From Nitrosopumilaceae archaeon (GTDB taxonomy: Archaea; Thermoproteota; Nitrososphaeria; Nitrososphaerales; Nitrosopumilaceae): 60,233 nucleotides of DNA. Location: contig UYNY03000023.1 of assembly GCA_900620265.3 (NCBI GenBank), forward strand, positions 1-60,233, written 5' to 3'. This document shows positions 42,800 through 51,995 of the stretch, piece after piece; position 1 is the stretch's first letter; every line of letters starts with the position of its first letter. The translations under genes were made by a program, and so were the position numbers. Below the pieces are notes generated by a model. That model made no database searches. It saw only the letters and a list, made by a program, of their open reading frames with translations, and was not told the origin of the DNA.

Positions 42800-42813
42800 G
42801 ACAGCCTTATATA
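42800..42813 (+). promoter_or_regulatory. Shared-type promoter of the subtilase gene
   Basis: GACAGCCTTATATA on the plus strand, about 27 nt before ATG 42835. It matches the TCAGCCTTATTA element of the neighbouring secreted genes although it is on the opposite strand. Confidence 0.6.
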
Positions 42814-42834
42814 CGCGGCATCCGGCCCCGCGTA

Positions 42835-45800
42835 ATGCGGGTCAAGCTGGCGGCGGCCCTGGTGGCGCTGGCCCTCTCCGTGGCCGTGCCGGCCGCCATA
42901 TCGGCCCAGGCGGCGGCCCCCGGGGATCCGGGGCGGTCTGCCGTGTCCGCTGATGAGGGGATAAGGTCAAAGTTTGATCCGGGGTTCTATGAAAAGGTGC
43001 AGCTCCTTGCCGGCGGCGCCGCGCACGGCGGCGGTGAGAACGGCACCAGGTACTATGACGTGGTCATCATAGTCGGCCGCGACGCCTCCCCCGACGACGG
43101 CAACGTCGCAAAGATCAACAAGGCCGAGCTCGCAGAGAGGCTGGAGCTCCTTGGCGCGACCGGCATAGTGCAGGGGGAGCTCCTGTCCTTCGTCATCGCG
43201 TCGGTGCCTGTCGACGCGATCAACTACATATCGACGCTGGCCGAGGTGTACAGGATCGGGGACGGCGAGATGGAGGTGACGAGCTTCATAAACAGGGCAA
43301 AGATGGTCACCAACTCGACCCCGGCGCGCATCATCGCCGCGGCGGGGACGGAGCTTGACGGGAGCGGCGTGCTGGTGGGCATCATAGACGGGACCCACAC
43401 GCCCGTAAGCCCCAACATATTCGGGGACCGGGTGGTGGGGCGGTACACGTGCGGCCAGACGTGCGTCGAGATCGGGGATCCCATGTCATCCGGGCACGGC
43501 TTCCTCGTCTCCCAGGTGGTGGGCAGCTCGCACGTGGACCACCCCGGCGTCGCGCCCGGCGTGAGCCTCATCAGCTTCCACCCCACCACCTTCCCCGCGT
43601 GGGGGCTGGCGATGGAGAGGGCCGTCCTCGAGGGCGCCGACGTGGTGGGCATGATGCTCGGCATCGCCCGCGCATGGTGTAATCCGACGAGCACCCTCTG
43701 GCTGGACCTGCTCATAAACGAGACTGTCGAGAACGGGGCGGTCTTTGTGAGCGCCACCGGGAACAGCGCCGGGTCGGGCGGCCGCGTCCCCAACACCATA
43801 CCCGGCCCCTCGTGCGCGCACAACACGATCACCGTGGGAGGCCTGTCCCTGAGCCCAAAGGAGAGGCTGTACGGGCCGAGCGGCAGGGGGCCGACTGGCG
43901 CCCCGGTACCGCAGCTAAAGCCGGAGCTCGTGGCCGTCGCCCACCCGATCACCCTGATAAACGACCCCCTCATCTCGCAGCCCGGGGCCCCCACGCACGT
44001 GGCCGGCGGGACCAGCATGGCCGGCCCGATGGTGATGGGCTCATCGGCGCTGCTCATCCAGGCCGATCCCCACCTCACACCACTGGACGTCAAGGCGTAC
44101 CTGATGCTTGGCGCCAGGTACACGGGGCCGGACGACTGCACGTCAAAGAGGTACGAGACCACCGACGACGAGGACGATCTGTGCTCGATGAGCGGACGCA
44201 CCACGGCCACCTTCAGGGACCATGATCCGCTGGAGACAAGGACGCTCAACAACGTGGGGCTCGGGGTGCTCAACGTCGAGCAGTCCCTGAGGTACCTCTA
44301 CGCCGGCTCCCACCTGGCCGCCAGCTCCGTCGACTCGACGTCGGCCACCCGCGAGTACCAGTTCGAGGTGACGGACACGACCAAGCAGGTAAAGATCGTG
44401 ATGGTGTGGCTGGCCCACCACGAGGGCACCACGTCGAACATGGACTTTGTAACGCGCGATCCGGACGGGACGGTGGTGGCCGAGGGCAGCGGGGACTCGG
44501 GCAGCCAGCTGTTCGAGTTTACCGTGTTCACCCCGGACCGGGCCGGCACGTATACCGTCACGGTCTCGGCGCCGGGCCTCTCTGACGCGGTGGACGAGGA
44601 GCGCTTTGTGCTCGGGAGCACGATGCAGCTCTCGCGGGACGGCGCCCTCGTGACCAGCACGGTCCCCAAGATCCAGCTGTCCGGCAACAACACGGTGTTC
44701 GAGTCCGGGACGGAGCCCCCCGGGGCAGAGTGCCTCGACGCCGAGGACGGCCGCTTTGAGGCGGCGCGCGTCGATCCCCCCGGCTTTGAGATGGGCGGGG
44801 GCAACTTTACCTTTGAGAAGCGCCAGATACCGTACGAGTTCACGTACGTCTGCACCGACTCGGCCGGCCGGATGAACCAGACGAACGGCATGCACACCCA
44901 GGTCAGCGACGTGCCGCACCTGCAGATCCCGGGGATCACCCATGATGATGCCGGCAAGCAGGAGTTCTCCACGCTGACGTTCCACAGGTCCGGCAACCTG
45001 CCCTCGTTCGACGACGCCTGGTGCTACCACCACTCGACCGGCCAGTTCCGGAACGACGCCTCAAAGATCGCGATAACCGGCGAGGACGACGAGGGGAATG
45101 CAGTGGAGAACAAGAACAACAAGCTGCATAACTCCATCAAGGACAACCTGGGCTGGCACCTGATAACCCACACGTGCACCATAGACGGCAAGTCAAACGC
45201 CATATCCCAGACCGTCTACACCACCGCCAGGGACCAGCCGGTCATCAACACCAATGTCGGATCCGGGGAGGCGGTGCACCCCCTGGGGGATGCCTTTGAG
45301 CACCCGGCAAGCTGCGCCTCCGTCTTTGACGAGGCCCTGCCCGTGCCTGACCCGGACATCCTCGACGAGGCGATGATGACCGTCGCGATGATCGACGGGT
45401 CGACCCCGCTGGGCACGTATACTGCCACCTACTCGTGCACCCAGGACCTGGCCGAGAACGCCAACCACCTGGGGGGCTCCTTTACGGCGGCGCAAAAGTC
45501 CCTCGTGATCAACGTCATCGAGAGGACAAAGCCGCTGCTCACGGTGCCGGCCGGCCGGATCGTCCACGAGTTCGGCACGGCGCTCGACCTGGCCGGCATC
45601 GGCGTCACGTGCACCGACAACGTGGGCACCCCCGACCTCGACTATGAGCCAAAGGTCACGGCCACCACCGCGGTCGGCACCGTGGACGTCACCATAACAT
45701 GCGAGGACGGGTCTGAGAACGTCGTGGATAGGGAGATCGAGGTGGTCGTCCGCGACATGCAGGTGCCCGTCGTCACGCTGCTAGGCGACCCCGTCATCAC

Positions 45801-47919
45801 CTCCGAGGGGCACCTCTTCCGCGACCCGGGCGCCTCGTGCGAGGACCCGCAGGACGGGCGCCTTGAGGCCACGTCGACGATCCGGCGCCACGGCCGGCCG
45901 GGCGTGGTCCCGATCGCCGACCCGGGCAGGTACGTGATAGAGTACAACTGCACCGACTCTGACTCCAACGCGGCGGAACCGGCCACCCGCGACGTCTACA
46001 TCGGCAGGATCGGGGACGCCCTCGAGCCGGTGATCAGCATCAACGGGTTCTCCACCATCAGGATGGCGATCGGCGGCATATATGATGACGATGGCGCCGT
46101 CTGCACCGACGCAAACTATGGCGACCTGCCCGTCGTGGTCCGCGAGGACGTGGTGGACTCGGCCAGGGCCGGCTCGTACGAGGTCACCTACACGTGCACC
46201 GACGGCACGTTCACCGCGACGGCCGTGAGGACCGTCATCGTGGTGGCAGAGGTGCCGGAGGACACCATGGCCCCCGTGATCGAGACCGACGGGCCGTTCA
46301 GCGGGTACGCCTCCGAGGCATCAGGCTCGATGCAGACTGCCGGCCCCATAGGCGTGCACCCGCCGCCCGCCCGGGCCGCGGCCGGCCCGACCGGGATGAT
46401 CGGCCCGTCCGGCAACGCCACGTTCGTGCCGCCGCCCGGACCGGGCGGCGCCGCCTCGTCGCACGACACGGAGCGCCTGCCGCACCGGCAGGGGACGGAG
46501 TTCGTGCCCCCGATACTCTGGTGCGTGGACGGTACCGACGGCGGGGGCGTGGACATACGGACGGCCTCGAACTCGACACACGGGATCACCCCGTCGACGG
46601 CGGCCGGCCCCGAGGACGTCACCTACACGTGCAAGGACGCGGCCGGCAACGAGGCCCCGGAGGTGACCCTCCGCGTCCAAGTCGAGGAGGGGCCGCCGCC
46701 GGTCGCCGCGCTTATGGGCAGCAGGACCGTGATGATGGCGCCCGGCCAGGTGTACGAGGAGGAGGGGGCCGCGTGCGACGACGGCAGGTTCGAGAGGCCC
46801 GACCGCGAGCTGCTGCCGGTCGTCCGGCCGGACAGCGACGACCCGTCCGAGTTCTCAAAGCCCGGCAGGTACGTGATAAACTACGCGTGCGAGGCGGCCG
46901 GCGCCATGTCGGGGATCATCACCCGGATCATCATCGTGGGCGGCAGCAGGTCCGCCGAGGAGGACTGGCGGCTGAACCCCACCTTCGGGGTGTCGTGGGT
47001 CGACAACACGCAGGCAGTCACCGGCGGGTTCTCGTTCGACGGCAGGCACGTCGACGTCACCGACAACTTCCACGCCCACTTTGCAAGGATCGACGCGGCC
47101 GTCGGCGAGGAGCACGTCATAACTGCAAAGATCCACTCCGAGCAGGACCTCGAGAGGTTCACGATCTACCTCGGCGTGCCGGACGTCTCGCGCGCGACGG
47201 ACGCCGAGGCCGAGATCGCCGTTGATGTGGCGCCCGACGGCGCGTCGGAGCCGTGGTATTTGATAACCGGCACGTCCCACGTGCAGGAGGACCCGCTGGT
47301 TGACGCCGGCTACACGCGCGCCGAGCTGCGCTCGGAGGCGTGCCGCCCCGGCTCCGACGTAACGTGCCTCGAGGTCGAGGTGAGGTTCCGCGTCATGGCG
47401 CCGCTCTCGTCCGATATCATGGCGATATCGGCGATGGATACGGAGCGCCGCGTCACGGTCACCTATGTGAACGACGGGGTGACGTTCACCGGCGGGCAGC
47501 TCTTCCCGCCGGCCGAGGCCTCGTTCGTGACCCGGGCCGGCAACCAGCACCCGGCCGAGTGGATCCGCCTCGTCCAGCCGGACCGCAGGTACAACGTGTG
47601 GGAGGACCAGCACGGGTTCGCGTGGCTGCAGAACCAGTACGGGTCGTGGATCCGGCTCACGCACGCCGGGTTCGAGCGCCTGGCAGACCCCGCGGTGTCG
47701 ATCGTGACGCGGCACCACGACTCGTTCGCGGACCTGCTCCGCGCAGAGCAGGAGAGGGCCGCCCTCGTCTTTGACGCCTCGGAGCTCGAGCGCGAGGTGG
47801 GCGAGTCGTTCAGCCACGACGCGCCCGTCCGCGCCGAGAGGCTGAGGGATCCGGCGATACTGGAGCGGCTCCACGTCTCGGAGCTGGCGGCACTCGAGTA
47901 CCTTGTCGCCCGCCCGTGA
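42835..47919 (+). CDS. Giant secreted subtilisin-like protease with Ig-like repeats
   Basis: 1,694 residues. The signal peptide (about 1-26) is followed by a propeptide and a peptidase S8 domain with an intact triad: Asp185 in VGIIDGTHTP, His221 in SSGHGFLV and Ser394 in GGTSMAGP, with oxyanion Asn in SATGNSAGSG. A long region of cysteine-containing DUF5011/HYR-like Ig repeats follows (about 620-1370), with motifs such as CTDNVG, RYVIEYNCTDSDSNAAEP and YTCKDAAGN. The C-terminal 300 residues are of unknown type, and no membrane anchor or PEFG tail is seen. Probably an extracellular or surface-bound peptidase. It shares its promoter type with the TPR genes. Confidence 0.85.
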   Translation: MRVKLAAALVALALSVAVPAAISAQAAAPGDPGRSAVSADEGIRSKFDPGFYEKVQLLAGGAAHGGGENGTRYYDVVIIVGRDASPDDGNVAKINKAELAERLELLGATGIVQGELLSFVIASVPVDAINYISTLAEVYRIGDGEMEVTSFINRAKMVTNSTPARIIAAAGTELDGSGVLVGIIDGTHTPVSPNIFGDRVVGRYTCGQTCVEIGDPMSSGHGFLVSQVVGSSHVDHPGVAPGVSLISFHPTTFPAWGLAMERAVLEGADVVGMMLGIARAWCNPTSTLWLDLLINETVENGAVFVSATGNSAGSGGRVPNTIPGPSCAHNTITVGGLSLSPKERLYGPSGRGPTGAPVPQLKPELVAVAHPITLINDPLISQPGAPTHVAGGTSMAGPMVMGSSALLIQADPHLTPLDVKAYLMLGARYTGPDDCTSKRYETTDDEDDLCSMSGRTTATFRDHDPLETRTLNNVGLGVLNVEQSLRYLYAGSHLAASSVDSTSATREYQFEVTDTTKQVKIVMVWLAHHEGTTSNMDFVTRDPDGTVVAEGSGDSGSQLFEFTVFTPDRAGTYTVTVSAPGLSDAVDEERFVLGSTMQLSRDGALVTSTVPKIQLSGNNTVFESGTEPPGAECLDAEDGRFEAARVDPPGFEMGGGNFTFEKRQIPYEFTYVCTDSAGRMNQTNGMHTQVSDVPHLQIPGITHDDAGKQEFSTLTFHRSGNLPSFDDAWCYHHSTGQFRNDASKIAITGEDDEGNAVENKNNKLHNSIKDNLGWHLITHTCTIDGKSNAISQTVYTTARDQPVINTNVGSGEAVHPLGDAFEHPASCASVFDEALPVPDPDILDEAMMTVAMIDGSTPLGTYTATYSCTQDLAENANHLGGSFTAAQKSLVINVIERTKPLLTVPAGRIVHEFGTALDLAGIGVTCTDNVGTPDLDYEPKVTATTAVGTVDVTITCEDGSENVVDREIEVVVRDMQVPVVTLLGDPVITSEGHLFRDPGASCEDPQDGRLEATSTIRRHGRPGVVPIADPGRYVIEYNCTDSDSNAAEPATRDVYIGRIGDALEPVISINGFSTIRMAIGGIYDDDGAVCTDANYGDLPVVVREDVVDSARAGSYEVTYTCTDGTFTATAVRTVIVVAEVPEDTMAPVIETDGPFSGYASEASGSMQTAGPIGVHPPPARAAAGPTGMIGPSGNATFVPPPGPGGAASSHDTERLPHRQGTEFVPPILWCVDGTDGGGVDIRTASNSTHGITPSTAAGPEDVTYTCKDAAGNEAPEVTLRVQVEEGPPPVAALMGSRTVMMAPGQVYEEEGAACDDGRFERPDRELLPVVRPDSDDPSEFSKPGRYVINYACEAAGAMSGIITRIIIVGGSRSAEEDWRLNPTFGVSWVDNTQAVTGGFSFDGRHVDVTDNFHAHFARIDAAVGEEHVITAKIHSEQDLERFTIYLGVPDVSRATDAEAEIAVDVAPDGASEPWYLITGTSHVQEDPLVDAGYTRAELRSEACRPGSDVTCLEVEVRFRVMAPLSSDIMAISAMDTERRVTVTYVNDGVTFTGGQLFPPAEASFVTRAGNQHPAEWIRLVQPDRRYNVWEDQHGFAWLQNQYGSWIRLTHAGFERLADPAVSIVTRHHDSFADLLRAEQERAALVFDASELEREVGESFSHDAPVRAERLRDPAILERLHVSELAALEYLVARP

Positions 47920-47972
47920 CGTGAGCCCGCCGGGCCGCATTCAATATATCCGGCCTCCCCGGGGGCAGGCCG

Positions 47973-48665
47973 GTGACCCGGACCATCCCCGTCTTCCCCC
48001 TCGACCTGGTGCTGTTTCCCAGGCAGGAGCTGCCCCTCCGGATATTCGAGCCCCGCTACAAGCAGATGGTAGACGACTGCATGCTGGGGGACGGTCAGTT
48101 CGGCGTCTGCCTCGTGGACAGGTCCTCCGACGTCTCCGGGTGGGAGGCGCCCCGCATGACGGGGACCCTGGCAAAGATAACGAGGTGCGAGGACGCCAGC
48201 CCGGACGGGATGCAGCTGCTGCTCGAGGCGGTGGGCCGCAACCCGTTCCACATATCCAGGATCATCCCGCCGTCGATCCCGCGCCCCGGCGGGTACGACC
48301 CCGGCTCGCTCGACGGGCACCGCGCGATCTCGGAGATGAACGAGGGCGCCGGCGGCGGCGTGATGTACCTGCGCGCGGAGGCCGAGATGCTCCCGGAGAT
48401 AGACGGGAGCGTGCCGCTCTCAAGGTGGGAGGGGCTGGTCGACGGGTGGAAGAGGTCGGCCGCGTCGCGGGCGGGGCGCGACATCGACCCGCGCGAGCTT
48501 GACATGCTGCTCGAGCGGTACTATCTCCGGACGGAGACGCCGACGCCCGACTATGTCTACTCGCTGGCGGCGCTCTGCGCGTCTGCGCCCGAGGACCTGC
48601 AGCCGATACTCGAGTCGCGCGACATGGAGGAGCTGCTAAAGAGGACCGGTGACCTGGTTGGGTAG
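47973..48665 (+). CDS. LON substrate-binding-domain protein (stand-alone)
   Basis: 230 residues. The N-terminal half is the LON/PUA-like domain: IPVFPLDLVLFPRQELPLRIFEPRYKQMVDDC, GTLAKITRCEDASPDGMQLLLEAVGRNPF. A helical part follows. There is no ATPase or Ser-Lys protease region, so it is not a Lon protease; stand-alone forms are common and of unproved role, perhaps protein-binding adaptors. GTG 47973 is about 27 nt from CAATATATCC (47942-47951). Its end overlaps the next gene by 17 nt. Confidence 0.85.
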   Translation: MTRTIPVFPLDLVLFPRQELPLRIFEPRYKQMVDDCMLGDGQFGVCLVDRSSDVSGWEAPRMTGTLAKITRCEDASPDGMQLLLEAVGRNPFHISRIIPPSIPRPGGYDPGSLDGHRAISEMNEGAGGGVMYLRAEAEMLPEIDGSVPLSRWEGLVDGWKRSAASRAGRDIDPRELDMLLERYYLRTETPTPDYVYSLAALCASAPEDLQPILESRDMEELLKRTGDLVG

Positions 48666-49968
48666 GATCGCGCTCGTCATAGCGGTGGCGGCGCTCGCCG
48701 CCGCGCCGGCCGCCGCATACGGCCACGGGCAGGGGCTTGACACGATCCGCGGCGTGCTGGCCGACGGCAGGGAGCTTGACGTCGAGGTGCAGATGCCGGC
48801 CGACTATGGGGGCGGCGCCGGCGACATCACGATCACGGCGCTCGGCGACGGCGAGCCCGTCGAGGATGTCACGCTGCTGGTCGGGCTGTACCGGGGCGAG
48901 CGCCTCGTATTCAGGAACTATTTCTTTGCCGCCGACGGGTCCGTCGAGATGAGGGTCGAGCCGTCCGGCGGCGACGTCAAGATACGGGGCGAGCGCACCG
49001 GGCTGCTCGACGCGTGGAGCGGGGACCCCGTGGTAATCACGGGGCCCGTCCTCGACTCGGGGGGGCTCTACAGGTTCGAGATAGAGGTGAGGACCGCCGG
49101 CGACCGCTCCCGGATAACAGAGTCGGACACCTACGAGGCGGACGTGAGCGTGGCCGACACGTACGGGTTCGGCCAGTTCTCCATCAGGTCCTACTTTGAC
49201 GTGCCCGGCGAGCCCGTCTACGACGGCGGGTCCGTCGCGTTCGGGATGCCGTTTGACTGGCGCGAGAGCAAGATATCGCACATACCGGTGGTGCACGTCG
49301 AGGTCCGGTTCCCAAAGTCCTCCTCGTTCTTCACGCCGGGGTACGAGGGGTACGTCAACGGGCAGCAGCTCTCAAAGTCGTCGGTCACCATAGACGACTA
49401 CTCGCGGGGCGAGGAGCGCGTCGTCCACTTTGTGCTGCTCGAGGACCACCTGCGCCGGATAAAGGCGGCGCTCGAGGCCGTCCCGGACGTGATGGAGTTC
49501 GAGCTGCGCTCGACGGACGTGCTCGAGTTCCCGCTGTCCGCGTTCACCCTCGACGAGGAGTTCGAGGTGAGCCTCTCGTGGAACCCCGTCGAGATCGAGC
49601 CGGGGTCAGAGACGGAGTTCGTCTTTACCATCCGGGACGGCGCCACCGGCGAGCCGCTGCGCAACTCGGACTATACGATGGTGCTGCTATCCAGCGGGGA
49701 GGAGATACACCGCGCGTCGGGCACGGCCCAGATAGGCGGCTACTTTGAGAGGTTCACGTTCTCCGAGGACCACGCGGGGCCCGTGACGGTCCGGTTCGAG
49801 GACATACGCGGTACCGGCAAGGAGACGGAGTTCGGGATCGTCGTGGTGCCGGAGTTCGGCCTGCTGTACCTGGTGCTTGCCGCGTCGGCGGCCCCCGCCG
49901 TCATAGCGCGACGAGCCTTACGGTGTCCATGTTTCGGTTGGAGCGAAAGTCCGACGCCATCGTCGTGA
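48649..49968 (+). CDS. Secreted protein with a PEFG-CTERM surface-sorting tail
   Basis: 439 residues. Signal peptide (GRIALVIAVAALAAAPAAAYGHG); beta-rich ectodomains with repeated VEDVTLLVGLYRG and TIRDGATGEPLRNSDYTM-type segments. VVPEFGLLYLVLAASAAPAVIARRA near the end is a PEFG-CTERM signal (motif, one membrane helix, basic residues), recognised in thaumarchaea as an archaeosortase-type substrate tail. About 14 unusual residues (CPCFGWSESPTPSS) follow, because the frame runs 68 nt into the convergent nikR-like gene. GTG 48649 overlaps the LON-domain gene; TTG 48658 is an alternative. Confidence 0.8.
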   Translation: MTWLGRIALVIAVAALAAAPAAAYGHGQGLDTIRGVLADGRELDVEVQMPADYGGGAGDITITALGDGEPVEDVTLLVGLYRGERLVFRNYFFAADGSVEMRVEPSGGDVKIRGERTGLLDAWSGDPVVITGPVLDSGGLYRFEIEVRTAGDRSRITESDTYEADVSVADTYGFGQFSIRSYFDVPGEPVYDGGSVAFGMPFDWRESKISHIPVVHVEVRFPKSSSFFTPGYEGYVNGQQLSKSSVTIDDYSRGEERVVHFVLLEDHLRRIKAALEAVPDVMEFELRSTDVLEFPLSAFTLDEEFEVSLSWNPVEIEPGSETEFVFTIRDGATGEPLRNSDYTMVLLSSGEEIHRASGTAQIGGYFERFTFSEDHAGPVTVRFEDIRGTGKETEFGIVVVPEFGLLYLVLAASAAPAVIARRALRCPCFGWSESPTPSS

Positions 49969-50296
49969 TCCTGGGGGCGTCGCCGTCCACTATGAAGAGC
50001 TCCATGCACTTTGAGGCGTCTATCTTGCTGTGGAGGTGCGTCACCACCAGGTCCTCGAACCTGTGGGTGATCCCCGACACGACGTGGTCAAACTCGCCGC
50101 CGTGGACCACCAGCAGTATGCCGCGGACCTGCCCCTCGAGGTCGGCCTTCTGCCTCTCCTCGGCCACGAACGCCCGGATGCCGGCCCGGATGGCCTCTGA
50201 CCTGCCGGAGAAGCCGAGCGACTTTTGGAGCCTGTCAAGCTCCCCGAGTATCTCGTCGTTGAGGGATATCGATACTATGGGCAACCTGCGGGGCAC
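49901..50296 (-). CDS. nikR: NikR-like metal-responsive ribbon-helix-helix regulator
   Basis: 131 residues. The N-terminal ribbon-helix-helix (IVSISLNDEILGELDRLQKSLGF, RSEAIRAGIRAF) binds DNA; the C-terminal ACT-like domain binds metal. The metal ligands would be His78, His87, His89 and Cys97 (HLHSKIDASKC). E. coli NikR has His76, His87, His89 and Cys95, so the first and last are displaced by two and the metal may differ. It is divergent from a zinc/manganese-type ABC transporter, which it probably regulates. The start is GTG 50296. Confidence 0.85.
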   Translation of the reverse strand: MPRRLPIVSISLNDEILGELDRLQKSLGFSGRSEAIRAGIRAFVAEERQKADLEGQVRGILLVVHGGEFDHVVSGITHRFEDLVVTHLHSKIDASKCMELFIVDGDAPRITTMASDFRSNRNMDTVRLVAL

Positions 50297-50361
50297 TGGT
50301 TATTAAACCACTTATAACTTTAACAGGCAAAATTATTAAGATTCAACAAAAACCTTATTAA
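50297..50361. promoter_or_regulatory. Metal-transport/NikR divergent regulatory region
   Basis: The 86-nt gap is very AT-rich. TGGTTATTAAACCA (50297-50310) has inverted TGGTT/AACCA arms and touches the nikR start. GTTATAAG and GTTAAAGT (minus strand, 50311-50323) are the likely nikR promoter. CCTTATTAACC (50353-50363), about 26 nt before ATG 50383, is the likely transporter promoter. The palindrome is a candidate NikR operator. Confidence 0.55.
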
Positions 50362-50382
50362 CCCACCATGCGGGGGCTCCCC

Positions 50383-51285
50383 ATGAAGACTGCGATCATT
50401 GCAGGGATCGTCGCGGCTGCAGCCGCGGTGGGAGTGGCCGCCGTCCTGGCCGGCATGGGCCCGGACCAGATGGACGGCCAGATGATGGCAGATGAGATGG
50501 CGGACGGCGGGATGATGGCCGACGAGATGGCCGGCGGGATCACGGTGGCCGCATCGTTCCTCCCGATCTACGAGTTTGCTACGGCGGTGGGCGGTAACAC
50601 GGTATCGGTCTCGCAGCTGGTGCCCCCCGGCGCCGAGCCCCACGACTGGGAGCCGACCGTCCGCCAGGTGCAGGAGCTCCAGGAGGCCGACATCATCGCG
50701 ATCAACGGGATCCACTTCGAGGAGTGGCTCGGGGACCTTGACGCGTACGGCGGCGCCCTCGTCGACACCAGCGCCCCGGTCGAGGTGATGCACGAGGACC
50801 CGCACATCTGGCTGGTCCCCACCAACGCGGCGCTGCAGGCCAGGGAGATCGCAATGGCGCTGGCAGAGATAGACCCCGGCAACGCCGACGAGTACATGTC
50901 AAACGCGGATATATTCACCGCCGAGATGGACGCGCTCGACGCGGACATACGGGCCGGCCTCGAGGGCTGCGGCACGGAGTTCGTCACGGCGCACGGCGCC
51001 TTTTCCTACTTTGCGGAGGAGTACGGGCTGGTCCAGCACGCGATAATAGCGGGCGGCGACCCGCACGGCGAGGCGTCGCCGCACGACATCGGGGACGCGG
51101 CAGCGCACGCGGCGGAGACCGGCTACATACTGGCGGAGTCGCCGTCGAGGCTGGTCGACGCGACGGCGGCCGAGGCGGGCGCCGAGGTGCTGATACTTGA
51201 CCCGCTGGAGACCAGCGAGGGGCCGTACGAGGATGTGATGCGCAGGAACCTCGGCGTCCTGCAGCAGGCGCTTTGCACGCAATAG
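50383..51285 (+). CDS. znuA: Metal ABC transporter substrate-binding protein, ZnuA/TroA family
   Basis: 300 residues from ATG 50383; ATG 50368 is an alternative adding five residues. Signal or anchor helix (IIAGIVAAAAAVGVAAVLAGM), then a Met/Asp-rich linker (QMMADEMADGGMMADEM) that could gather metal. The binding lobes show three metal histidines in EPHDWEP, EDPHIWL and VTAHGAFSYFAEEYG, and an acidic late ligand. It delivers Zn2+ or Mn2+ to the permease. It overlaps the ATPase gene by 13 nt. The metal preference cannot be read from the sequence. Confidence 0.87.
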   Translation: MKTAIIAGIVAAAAAVGVAAVLAGMGPDQMDGQMMADEMADGGMMADEMAGGITVAASFLPIYEFATAVGGNTVSVSQLVPPGAEPHDWEPTVRQVQELQEADIIAINGIHFEEWLGDLDAYGGALVDTSAPVEVMHEDPHIWLVPTNAALQAREIAMALAEIDPGNADEYMSNADIFTAEMDALDADIRAGLEGCGTEFVTAHGAFSYFAEEYGLVQHAIIAGGDPHGEASPHDIGDAAAHAAETGYILAESPSRLVDATAAEAGAEVLILDPLETSEGPYEDVMRRNLGVLQQALCTQ

Positions 51286-51995
51286 AGGTCGAGGGGGTCA
51301 CCGCGGGGTACCCCCAGGTGCGCGCGCTCGAGGACGTCTCGTTTGCCATCGACGACGGGGACCTGCTCGGGATAATCGGGCCCAACGGCGCCGGCAAGTC
51401 CACCCTCTTTGACATACTGCTGGGGCTCAACACCGACTACGAGGGGACGGTGCGCTTCTTCGGGAGTGACATCAGGGGGTCGAGGGACCACCTGCGCCGC
51501 ACCGGCTACGTGCCGCAGGACCCGGGGTTCGAGTCAAACTTCCCGGCGACCGTCCGGGACGTCGTCTCGATGGGGCTCCGGGGCAAGGACCGCGGCAGGG
51601 TCGACGAGATGCTAAAGCGGCTCTGGATACACGAGCTGGGGCTCCGGAGGATCGGCGAGCTCTCCGTCGGGCAGCAGCAGCGCGTCATGATGGCAAAGGC
51701 GCTGGTGGGCGAGCCCCGGATACTGGTGCTCGACGAGCCGGCGGCCGGCGCCGACGTGCAGAGCTCCGAGCTGTTCTACAGCATACTGCGCGGGCTCAAC
51801 GGGGACGGGATCACCATAGTGTGGTCCTCGCACGACCTTGACGCCGTCTCGCGGCTCTCCAACAGGGTGGCGTGCCTGAACAGGACGCTCTTCTTCCACG
51901 GCGAGGCGGACAGCTTCTTCTCGGACGAGTCGCTCGTCAGGCAGTACTCGGAGGCGACGATGCAGGCCCACATGAGGGAGCACGCCGATGCTTGA
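51273..51995 (+). CDS. znuC: Metal ABC transporter ATPase, ZnuC type
   Basis: 240 residues starting at TTG 51273 inside the end of znuA. Walker A GPNGAGKST, Q-loop YVPQDP, signature LSVGQQQR, Walker B ILVLDEPAAGAD and switch His in SSHD are all intact. Cytoplasmic energy unit of the transporter. The end overlaps the permease gene by 8 nt. Codon usage is like its neighbours. Confidence 0.92.
   Translation: MHAIEVEGVTAGYPQVRALEDVSFAIDDGDLLGIIGPNGAGKSTLFDILLGLNTDYEGTVRFFGSDIRGSRDHLRRTGYVPQDPGFESNFPATVRDVVSMGLRGKDRGRVDEMLKRLWIHELGLRRIGELSVGQQQRVMMAKALVGEPRILVLDEPAAGADVQSSELFYSILRGLNGDGITIVWSSHDLDAVSRLSNRVACLNRTLFFHGEADSFFSDESLVRQYSEATMQAHMREHADA

Noticed and set aside
46855-47940. 361-codon minus-strand open frame opposite the subtilase C-terminus
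   Set aside because: It lies within a continuous 1,694-codon gene and shows only high-GC composition.
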